Assembly (NCBI GenBank): GCA_036170435.1
Contig: JAVHPF010000073.1
Coordinates: 1 to 9,440, forward strand
DNA from: JAQVPN01 sp036170435
GTDB lineage: Bacteria > Patescibacteriota > Gracilibacteria > BD1-5 > UBA6164
Direction of reading: 5' to 3'
Length of the DNA stretch: 9,440 nucleotides
The position numbers were made by a program, and so were the translations under genes. Within the stretch, counting starts at the first letter, position 1; each line of letters starts with the position of its first letter. The notes beneath the pieces were generated by a model that did not search any database, was not told the DNA's origin, and saw only the letters and a list, made by a program, of their open reading frames with translations. Shown piece after piece: positions 1 to 6,251 of the stretch.

Positions 1-568
1 TATCAAAAATATCTAATTCATTTTCATAATCATAAGATTGTACTTTTATTTTCCATGGAGTATTTGCTATAATTTCTAAGGAATCATCAAAATATCATTT
101 GTGATCAGTTTTGAAAATGAAGCTTCATCAATCTTTTGTAATTTTGTATAAATTATTTAGGAAAAGTTCCGATACTATTCTATTTTTCTTTTGTCTTTCT
201 TTATTTGCCCAAGGGTCAGGGAAGAATAGATAAGTTTGAGATAATTCTCAGTCACTAAATATTTTATCAATGTTTTCTCATTTATCTTTAATTAGCATGA
301 AATTATCTGCGAGTTTTTCAGTAAGTTTTTCCCATGTTCTATGGAGTCTTTTATATCTTATTTCTATTCAAATATGATTTTTATCTGGATTTCTTTCTGT
401 GATTTTTGAGAAAAAGTTCCCAAGTCCTATTCATATTTCCAAAACTATATCATTATTATTTCCAAATATTTCATTCCATTTTCATTTCTTAGTATAGATC
501 TCGTCACTAGCAGAAAGTATTTTTTCGTTTTCTTCAATTTTGTTTATATAAGGGTTTATAAAAGCCAT
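1..568 (-). CDS. trmB: tRNA (guanine-N7-)-methyltransferase TrmB, partial (3' end off the left edge)
   Basis: This enzyme transfers a methyl group from S-adenosylmethionine to N7 of G46 in the tRNA variable loop and acts in the cytoplasm. The first 189 codons are visible. The SAM-binding motif LEIGIGLGNF lies at residues 43-52, followed by an acidic GIEIRYKR strand (67-74). The TrmB hallmark FFPDPWANKERQKKNR spans about 115-130, and the later substrate motif FKTDHKGYF about 152-160. Several glycines in these motifs (LEIG, GIEI, DHKG) are encoded by TGA, so the gene is open only in table 25. The start ATG (566-568) is the only one in frame near the N-terminus; an upstream ATG is out of frame. 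No Shine-Dalgarno site is visible. It diverges from the M3 peptidase gene. The family identity is firm; the C-terminal tail is outside the window. Confidence 0.93.
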
Positions 569-657
569 TTTTATTCATTACTAATTAATTTTATTTTGTC
601 TGATTTTATAGATTTTTTTGCATAAGTCTAATTTCTCTAATTAATTTGGATTTTTCT

Positions 658-685
658 TTGACAAACGCTATAAAATCCTTATAAA
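658..685 (+). promoter_or_regulatory. Sigma-70-type promoter of the M3 peptidase gene
   Basis: A perfect -35 TTGACA (658-663) is followed after 16 nt by a -10 TATAAA (680-685). Transcription would start near 692, leaving a leader of about 20 nt before the ATG at 712. The same TTGACA-16-TATAAA layout recurs at other genes in the window. Confidence 0.7.
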
Positions 686-686
686 T

Positions 687-709
687 ATTTCTTATTTTTA
701 ACAAAAAAT
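687..709 (+). promoter_or_regulatory. Leader element shared with murE, M3 peptidase copy
   Basis: The 23 nt just before this start codon match the 23 nt ending at the murE start codon (6229-6251) at 20 positions: ATTTCTTA, three differing bases, then TTAACAAAAAAT. It lies at or just after the predicted transcription start and contains no Shine-Dalgarno sequence. It may mark the transcription start or be an A-rich translation initiation signal; the role is inferred. Confidence 0.4.
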
Positions 710-711
710 CT

Positions 712-2820
712 ATGTGTGAATTTTTAACTACAAAAGAGGCTGCAACATTACTGAAATTATGAGAAGAAAAAACTAATAAATTAACTGATGAAACAAAAGA
801 GCAAGTAGAAGATTTAACTAGTATAAAAGCTAGGATTTTATGAGAAATAAATAAAGCAGGATTTCCTGATTTGGAATTTTTGTTTTCTTCTGAAGCTTTA
901 GAACAAATTCCAGCTTTACTTGATGAACTTCTTGAAGAAGAAAAAGAGATTTTTCAAAAACTTATTTCAAAAAATCCTGAAGATGTAGTTTTTGATGATT
1001 TAATAGAAGAAACAGTACTAGATTATTTATTTTGACTAATTAGCCATTTGGACTCAGTAAACCAAAGTGAAACTACTGAAAAAATAATAGAAGATTTTCA
1101 AGCAAAATATACAGCTTTTTCTAATGATAGGATTTATAATAAGGAACTTTATAATATTTATAAATATCTTTTTAATTCTTGAAGTTTAGATTATGAACAA
1201 ACTAGAATAGTTCAAAAATCTATAGATAGTATGGAAAGAAATTGAATAGCATTAGATAAAGAAGATCAAGAAAGAGTAAAAGAAATAAATGTAAGATTAG
1301 CTAAATTAAAACAAGATTTTAGTTCAAATGTTTCAAAATCTAAAAAAGAATTCTCATATACTATAACAGATTTTGAAATAATAAAAGAATTACCAGAATC
1401 TACTCTGGAAGCAACTAAAACAAGGGCATCAGAGAAATGAGTAGAATGATATTTATTTGATGCTGATCCAACTTCTTATACTGATATAATGGATTATTGT
1501 TCTGATTCTAAAGTTCGTGAAAATTTTTCAAAAGCAAGATTGGCTTTTGCTTCTAGTTGAGAATATGATAATAGACCGCTTATAATTGAAACTCTTAAAT
1601 TAAAAGAAGAAAAAGCTAAAATTTTGTGATACAGGACTCATGCTGAATTTAGTTTATCATCAAAAATGGCTAATTCTCCAGAACAAATTTTTGAACTTAT
1701 TTGATGAATAAAAGATAAAGCTCGTGAAAAAGCATTAAGTGAAATAGAAATGTTAAAAGAATATTTTTCTCTTGCAAAAATGGAATCTTGGGATGTTCAA
1801 TATTATGAAAGAAAGTTGAAAGAAGAAAAATATGATATAGATGAAAAAGAAATAAAAAAGTATTTGAAGTATGAAAATGTAATGGATTATTTATTTGAAC
1901 ATGCTAAAAATTTTTATTGACTTGAACTTAAACAAATTGATACAAAAACTTATTCTCCTGATGTAAAGGTTTATGAAGTTTATAAAAATAATAAATTAAT
2001 ATCATATTATTTTACTGACTTGTTTTATAATCCAGATAAAAAATGATGAGCATGGGCTAATAATATTAGATGAAGAAAACAAGACTGAGAAAAAGAAATT
2101 ATTCCTGTAGTACTAAATGTTTGTAATTATCAAAAATCTGAAACTTGAGATATATTACTTACTCGTGATGATGTAGAAACTTTATTTCATGAATTTGGAC
2201 ATGCTCTTCATGAAATGCTATCAGAAAGTAAGTATTCGGAATTAAGTTGATTTGGTGTAGAATGGGATTTTGTTGAATTACCTAGTCAAATAAATGAAAA
2301 TTGGGTAACAGAAAAAGAAAGTTTTTCTCTTTTAGCTAAACATCATATTACTTGAGAAAATTTACCAAATGATATTTTAGATAAAATAGAAGAATTAAAA
2401 ACTTTAATAACTTGAATTTGGGTTTTGTGACAAAATACTTATGCTTTACTTGATATGAATTTACATCATATGAAGGCTCCAGAATCAGTAGAAGAACTTG
2501 ATAATACAGTACTTTCAATAGTAAATGATATTTCTATTTCTCCAAAATGACCAGAATATAAAATGCACGCGTCATTTTCTCATATATTTGCTGGATGATA
2601 TTCTGCTTGATATTACAGCTATATGTGGGCAGAATTACTTGAAGCTGATGTATTTGCTAGAATAAAGGAAATGTGAATGTTTGATAGGGAAGTTGGTGAA
2701 AAATTTATTTCAACTATTTTAGGTCAAGGTACAAGAAAGCCAGCCGCAGAATTATTTAGAGATTTTATGTGAAGAGATTTAGATAATACAGCTTTTATGA
2801 AAAGAAAATGACTAATATAA
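712..2820 (+). CDS. M3-family zinc oligopeptidase (oligopeptidase A / dipeptidyl carboxypeptidase type)
   Basis: This is a 702-residue cytoplasmic metallopeptidase, a normal length for M3A enzymes such as PrlC (OpdA) and Dcp, which cut short peptides. The zinc-binding HEFGHALHEM begins at H493, with ligands H493 and H497 and catalytic E494. The third ligand lies in the family motif VEWDFVELPSQINENW (E522). The C-terminal part carries HASFSHIFAGGYSAGYYSYMWAE, the conserved M3 substrate-binding region with its His and Tyr residues. About 27 of 34 glycines are TGA by my count, so the standard code shatters the gene. There is no signal peptide and no Shine-Dalgarno site. It has its own promoter and appears monocistronic. 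It probably degrades peptides from protein turnover or uptake, which suits an amino-acid-auxotrophic CPR lifestyle (inference). Whether it is closer to PrlC or Dcp cannot be decided by eye. Confidence 0.95.
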
Positions 2821-2835
2821 ATCACACAAAAAAAG

Positions 2836-2855
2836 AAACCCGCGAAAGCGGGTTT
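2836..2855. terminator. Intrinsic terminator between two convergent genes
   Basis: A perfect 8-bp stem AAACCCGC/GCGGGTTT closes a GAAA tetraloop. On the minus strand it is followed by a long T tract (TTTCTTTTTTTT), so it should stop the secreted-protein transcript efficiently. On the plus strand only TTTT follows, so termination of the peptidase transcript would be weaker. Confidence 0.85.
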
Positions 2856-2873
2856 TAATGTGTTTAGAAGAAT

Positions 2874-3461
2874 TTACAGTTTGTATTTTTGTTTTAATTC
2901 TTTATACATTGAATTATCAACTGAACCAGGTATGATATTTGTCCATTCTGCTTCATTTTTTGAATATTTATCGTCTTCTATAACAGAACCATTGCAGTTA
3001 TAAAAAACAGTTCGTTTGACCATATTTCTTTTGTTTTTCATATCAAAAGTTACATTGTATTTAACATAACCGAAATTTTCGAATGAACTTCCATAGTTAT
3101 TAACAAATTCTTTGTTCCAATCAAAAGTTGCTATATAGGTTATCCAGAAACTAATTATTTTGTTTTTTTTATCTATATTCTCAGTCCCCGGAACAATATA
3201 AGAGTAATGAGAGGTACTTAGGTGAATATTTTCAGGATTTACATTATAAATCAATTTATCAACAACTGTATCTTTGCAAATAAGATCAGTATATTTGCTT
3301 TCCTCTTCAGCTGGAGCCGGAGCTTCGTCAGCAGCGGGAGCTGCATTATTTTGATCAATTACCTGATTTTTATCAAGCATAGCCAAACTATTGTTTGCTG
3401 CAAAAGCACCTGTTACGAAAAACATAGCTGAAAACATCAGCATCAGTAGAACTTTTTTCAT
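2874..3461 (-). CDS. Secreted protein of unknown function with signal peptide
   Basis: The protein has 195 residues. A classic Sec signal peptide begins MKKVLLMLMF, with a hydrophobic core to about residue 20 and a likely cleavage after AFA (21/22). An Ala/Pro/Glu-rich linker follows at about 40-55. The mature domain is beta-rich in appearance and has two cysteines (C62, C156), which could form a disulfide outside the cytoplasm. The ending W-T-N-I-I-P-G-S-V resembles the C-terminal pattern I associate with proteobacterial surface-adhesin E-like proteins; this is a weak, memory-based similarity. All six glycines use GGN and no TGA occurs in frame, unlike most neighbours. A good AAAAGGA Shine-Dalgarno site fixes the start. 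It has its own divergent promoter and a TAA stop followed by a terminator. The gene is surely real; function is unknown. Confidence 0.88.
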   Translation of the reverse strand: MKKVLLMLMFSAMFFVTGAFAANNSLAMLDKNQVIDQNNAAPAADEAPAPAEEESKYTDLICKDTVVDKLIYNVNPENIHLSTSHYSYIVPGTENIDKKNKIISFWITYIATFDWNKEFVNNYGSSFENFGYVKYNVTFDMKNKRNMVKRTVFYNCNGSVIEDDKYSKNEAEWTNIIPGSVDNSMYKELKQKYKL

Positions 3462-3469
3462 TGGAATTA

Positions 3470-3476
3470 TCCTTTT
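3470..3476 (-). promoter_or_regulatory. Shine-Dalgarno site of the secreted-protein gene
   Basis: AAAAGGA on the minus strand lies 8 nt before the ATG at 3461. It supports this start and is notable because the UGA-rich genes in this window have no such site. Confidence 0.7.
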
Positions 3477-3494
3477 GTTTTGCTCTTTACTATA

Positions 3495-3518
3495 AAAGAT
3501 ATCATATTTTGATACTTT
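3495..3518 (-). other. Possible hairpin in the leader of the secreted-protein mRNA
   Basis: AAAGTATCA and TGATATCTTT pair over 9 bp with one bulged base around a 5-nt loop, in the untranslated leader about 35 nt before the start codon. It is AT-rich, so stability is modest. It has no T tract of terminator type. Confidence 0.3.
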
Positions 3519-3537
3519 TTAAGCTAAAGGCTGATTA

Positions 3538-3565
3538 TTTATATTAAAAACTTTTAGTTTGTCAA
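3538..3565 (-). promoter_or_regulatory. Sigma-70-type promoter of the secreted-protein gene
   Basis: On the minus strand, TTGACA (3565-3560) and TATAAA (3543-3538) are separated by 16 nt. Predicted transcription starts near 3531, giving a leader of about 70 nt. The start region TCAGCCTTT is shared with the zinc-ribbon gene's leader. Confidence 0.7.
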
Positions 3566-3576
3566 AAGTATTTGAC
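3561..3576. promoter_or_regulatory. Inverted repeat spanning two divergent -35 boxes (possible operator)
   Basis: GTCAAA-AGTA-TTTGAC is a perfect 6-bp inverted repeat. Each arm is part of the -35 box of one of two divergent promoters. It may simply arise from back-to-back -35 elements, or be a shared regulator site; no regulator gene is visible nearby. Confidence 0.3.
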
Positions 3577-3599
3577 TTTAGCTCTTATTTAATTATAAA
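3572..3599 (+). promoter_or_regulatory. Sigma-70-type promoter of the 524-residue protein gene
   Basis: TTGACT (3572-3577) and TATAAA (3594-3599) are separated by 16 nt. Transcription would start near 3606, leaving a leader of about 22 nt. That leader contains CTTAAAATTAA (3606-3616), an 11-nt match to the murE leader (6233-6243). Confidence 0.65.
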
Positions 3600-3627
3600 A
3601 GATAACTTAAAATTAAGATAAATAATT

Positions 3628-5202
3628 ATGAAATTATCTAGTACTATTGATAGAGACATTACTACTTCAGAATTACTTTTAAATAAAGATTTATATAAAA
3701 TTTTTAAACAATTTTTCTTATATGTAATGGAAGAAGGATTTATAGAAGATAAGTGACTTTTTGATTCTATATTGGAAATACTAGAGACATCAAAAAATGA
3801 TTTTGATATGCTTCCAAAAGATTATTTTGAAATACTTTGAAAAGCTTTTTCAAATGATATTTTGCTTGCTACTTTTTTGAGTGTTATAGATTGATATAAT
3901 ATAGACGAAAAAATTAGAAATGATTTTTTGATTGTTTGAGATTACCTTCTTAATATATATAAAAAAAGCCAAGAATGTGCTAATAGAGAACTTTATATAT
4001 CATCTTCACTAAATCAAAAAATTGAGGATATATTAAAATTATGAAGTTTTAAAAATTCTGTTATCAAATTGAAATATGATTGATTTCCTACAATTGATAA
4101 TGCTTGATTTCCTATTGTAAATGCTTTAAGTCAAGATTTTATAGATATTTGATGAAATAAAAAACTAGAAGAGGTTTATATAAAAGTAGTAAATAGTGAT
4201 GATAAATTATTTTATCAAAATATAGATTGAGATATTTTGAATTTTAAACAAAGAAAAATAAAAAACAATGATTTTGAACTAGTTTCTAATGAAGTTTTAA
4301 TAGTTGATTCAGAGGGGCAAAAAGTACTTTGTTTTGATGAATATTTCAATAGAACTACTCTAAAAGATTTAGTTTGATTTATGAATTTGTGAAATACTTT
4401 TGCTCTTAAATTGCTTTCAAAAGTTGTAGAAGAATCAAATTTTACAGATATAAAAATTTCAAAAATTTTTGGATTGTATGATTTTAATTGAGTAAAATTT
4501 ATAAAGTTTTCTATTGATGAATTCACTTCACATCAAAATACTTATATAATGAAATCGGATTGAACTTTTTTGATTGATGATTCAGATGAGGATATCCAAA
4601 GAAACATTTCTACTTTATTTCCTTCTGAGAATATAATAGCTAGAGAATATGTACCATTTTCTTATTTTGATTTTTCTATTTTTGAGGAAGATATTGATTT
4701 TGATTTATCTCCAGTTGAATGATATATAGATGTTAATTGAAATATAATATATGTAAAGTGAGAACAATTATTTGATGTTTCTGAAATACAATTCAGAGAT
4801 TATTATATGATAAATTTAGATAAAAATTTTATAATTAGTAAAAGGGACTTAGAAAAGGAACTAAAAAAATACCAAAGTTTTAATACTTTAGCAAATGATT
4901 TATGACTTGATGAAGAAGACGAATATCTAGATCCAGATTTGGAAAAAATATGAGGGAATAATGAAAATGGATTTATTATAGGAGTACATGAAAAATTTGA
5001 TTTTTATGGTTTTAATATAGAAAAAATAGTATGAAAAATTGAGTGAGAGAATGAACTTGATTTATATATAAAAAATGATGAATGATTTAAAGAAATTTTT
5101 TTGGATGAATTTAGTGATTTTTTTAAAGTTTATGATGAAACTGGAGAAATTTTAGGATTATTTACTTATCATACAAATAGAATTTGTTGAGTTCAAAATT
5201 AA
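3628..5202 (+). CDS. Hypothetical acidic protein, 524 residues, unknown family
   Basis: I do not recognise this protein. It reads continuously from ATG 3628 to TAA 5202 only in table 25, using TGA for glycine many times (for example DGFPTIDNAGFPIVNAL and SDGTFLIDDSDED). It has no signal peptide or obvious membrane span, is rich in Asp, Glu, Phe, Ile and Lys, and contains few cysteines. Residues about 430-445 form a very acidic stretch (LDEEDEYLDPDLEK). The N-terminal 130 residues look helical; the rest looks mixed, with recurring short strands of the form hydrophobic-D-G/N-hydrophobic. No catalytic motif (P-loop, HExxH, radical-SAM CxxxCxxC) was seen. No Shine-Dalgarno site is present. It has its own promoter, and its stop codon abuts a terminator, so it appears monocistronic. 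It is probably lineage-restricted. Confidence 0.85.
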
Positions 5203-5516
5203 AACCGCCCAAATGGGCGGTTTTTTCGATTTCAGGCAGCAGTAGGTGGATTGCAAGTTGGACATTCGCCATCTACAAGTTCACCGCCACATTCTGGGCA
5301 TGTTGGAGCAGGTTCTTCACCAGCATCAGCAGATTCTTCATCGGCAACCGGAGCAGGTTCTTCGCCAGCATCATCAGCTTCTTCTTCGGCCATTACTACG
5401 GTGATATCTTCAACCGCAACTTCATCAATTGCATCAATAATTTCTACATCAGTAACGGCTTCTTGAGCACCAAGTTCTTCGTTTGTTTTTGTTTCTGTTT
5501 CTTCTTCGGTAGCCAT
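5199..5516 (-). CDS. Acidic protein with C-terminal zinc ribbon; end depends on how a TGA is read
   Basis: Residues 1-94 form a highly acidic, Ala/Pro/Glu-rich protein. It has an N-terminal Thr/Glu stretch, a 15-residue repeat (DDAGEEPAPVADEES, then ADAGEEPAP) at about 48-70, and a compact zinc ribbon CPECGGELVDGECPTC near 73-88, with four cysteines in two CxxC knuckles. A TGA at 5234-5232 would end it in the standard code. In table 25 it is glycine, and 11 more codons (starting GNRKNR, basic) run through the terminator hairpin to TAA at 5201-5199, giving 105 residues. All six upstream glycines are GGN. A strong AAGGAGT site and its own promoter precede it. Zinc binding is predicted from the cysteines; the partner and role are unknown. 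The acidic part is probably disordered. The gene is likely real and well expressed. Confidence 0.82.
5202..5223. terminator. Intrinsic terminator, convergent genes
   Basis: AAACCGCCC and GGGCGGTTT pair over 9 bp around an AAAT loop. The plus-strand side continues in a T run and starts on the last base of the upstream TAA stop, so it clearly serves the 524-residue gene. On the minus strand the hairpin is followed by TTTTAATTTT and lies inside the table-25 reading frame of the zinc-ribbon gene. Confidence 0.85.
5305..5384 (-). repeat. Imperfect 45-nt tandem repeat inside the zinc-ribbon gene
   Basis: Two copies of about 35 nt (5305-5339 and 5350-5384), 45 nt apart, each contain GGAGCAGGTTCTTC on the plus strand and differ at only a few bases. 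They encode the two copies of DAGEEPAP in the acidic linker, with a 15-residue period that keeps the frame. Confidence 0.75.
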
Positions 5517-5520
5517 AATG

Positions 5521-5527
5521 ACTCCTT
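5521..5527 (-). promoter_or_regulatory. Strong Shine-Dalgarno site of the zinc-ribbon gene
   Basis: AAGGAGT on the minus strand lies 4 nt before the ATG at 5516, close to the full anti-Shine-Dalgarno complement. It decides the start. Confidence 0.85.
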
Positions 5528-5591
5528 ATATTTTTTGGTACTCTTATTCAAAATATAACTAATTTGGCTAAATCTTGAAAAAGGCTGACAA

Positions 5592-5619
5592 TTTATATGG
5601 AAAAAACTATTATTGTCAA
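5592..5619 (-). promoter_or_regulatory. Sigma-70-type promoter of the zinc-ribbon gene
   Basis: On the minus strand, TTGACA (5619-5614) and TATAAA (5597-5592) are separated by 16 nt. Three nt after the -10 comes TCAGCCTTT, at the same place as in the secreted-protein promoter. The predicted leader is about 68 nt. Confidence 0.7.
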
Positions 5620-5640
5620 ATAATTTTACTAATAGAAGTA

Positions 5641-5668
5641 TTGCAAAAAACAAAAAAATGCTTATAAA
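5641..5668 (+). promoter_or_regulatory. Promoter of the 146-residue membrane-anchored protein gene
   Basis: TTGCAA (5641-5646) and TATAAA (5663-5668) are separated by 16 nt, matching the window's other promoters. The leader to the ATG at 5704 is about 29 nt, AT-only apart from one C, with no Shine-Dalgarno site. Confidence 0.55.
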
Positions 5669-5703
5669 TAAGAAAAAATTAAATTTTAATTAAATATTTA
5701 TCA

Positions 5704-6144
5704 ATGGAATATATTAAATATTTTAGTATACAAAAAAGATTAAAACAAATAATATCATCACCATTTATTTATGGAGCAGTTATGTGATTTGTTATTTTTG
5801 ATTTATTTTTGGAAATTTATCATAGAATTTGTTTTCCTCTTTATTGACTTGAAATTATAGATAGAAAAAAATATTTCAAATTTGATAGACGAAAATTACC
5901 TTATTTAAGTCCTTTACAAAGATTCAATTGTTTTTATTGTTCTTATGGAAATTGACTTATAACTTATGCTCGAGAAATAGTTGGTCAAACAGAAAAATAT
6001 TGGTGTGGAATTAGACATGAAGAAACTACTTGATTTGTAGAACCAATTCATCACGATGAGTTTGTTCCATACTGAGATGAAAAAGCATTTTATGAAACAT
6101 ATGCAAAATATGAAAATGAATGTAAACTATTAGAACAAAAATAA
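5704..6144 (+). CDS. Conserved-looking membrane-anchored hypothetical protein with CxxC
   Basis: The protein has 146 residues and reads only in table 25, with TGA for five of nine glycines by my count. A hydrophobic segment at about 20-49 (starting FIYGAVMGFVIFDLFLEIYH) is a likely membrane anchor. It is followed by a basic stretch and then RFNCFYCSYGNGLITYAREI (73-92), where C76 and C79 form a CxxC. YWCGIRHE (99-106) adds C101 and H105, and an IHHDEF segment adds H116/H117. The cysteine and histidine spacing suggests a bound metal or a redox site. From memory, similar FNCxYCSYxNG proteins are widespread uncharacterised proteins in CPR genomes, but I cannot verify this. It is flanked by its own promoter and terminator. 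Confidence 0.85.
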
Positions 6145-6145
6145 G

Positions 6146-6172
6146 AAATCCTACGAAAAAATCGTAGGATTT
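6146..6172 (+). terminator. Intrinsic terminator after the 146-residue protein gene
   Basis: An 11-bp perfect stem AAATCCTACGA/TCGTAGGATTT closes a 5-A loop and is followed by TTCTTTTT. It begins two bases after the TAA stop. Confidence 0.88.
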
Positions 6173-6192
6173 TTCTTTTTTAAAAGCAAAAT

Positions 6193-6219
6193 TTGATTTA
6201 AATTTAAAAAAAATATAAT
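6193..6219 (+). promoter_or_regulatory. Probable murE promoter
   Basis: TTGATT (6193-6198) and a consensus TATAAT (6214-6219) are separated by 15 nt. The -10 box is good and the -35 box weaker than elsewhere in the window. The predicted leader is about 24 nt. Confidence 0.5.
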
Positions 6220-6228
6220 AAGTAAAAC

Positions 6229-6251
6229 ATTTCTTAAAATTAACAAAAAAT
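6229..6251 (+). promoter_or_regulatory. Leader element shared with the M3 peptidase gene, murE copy
   Basis: This is the second copy of the 23-nt element at 687-709, matching at 20 positions. It runs into the murE start codon, so its final AT belongs to the ATG. The short run ACAAAAAAT directly before or at the start may help initiation without a Shine-Dalgarno site. Confidence 0.4.

Noticed and set aside
611..631. A promoter for trmB on the minus strand
   Set aside because: A TATAAA exists at 610-605, but no convincing -35 box at 15-17 nt was found, so it was not listed as a feature.
712..2820. Interpretation as a decaying pseudogene with many TGA stops
   Set aside because: All TGA codons sit at glycine-compatible places, motifs are intact, and no TAA, TAG or frameshift interrupts the gene.
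3222..3431. Plus-strand reading frame inside the secreted-protein gene
   Set aside because: It is antisense to a gene with a signal peptide, Shine-Dalgarno site and promoter, and has no initiation signals of its own.
4215..4526. Minus-strand reading frame inside the 524-residue gene
   Set aside because: Antisense shadow; the plus strand is open over 1.5 kb in table 25.
5184..5558. Plus-strand reading frames (also 5251-5466) over the zinc-ribbon gene
   Set aside because: They are antisense to the Shine-Dalgarno-led zinc-ribbon gene and cross a terminator; their low-complexity composition mirrors the acidic repeat.
5444..5653. Minus-strand reading frame across the zinc-ribbon promoter
   Set aside because: It overlaps promoter, leader and the real gene's start in another frame, with no supporting signals.
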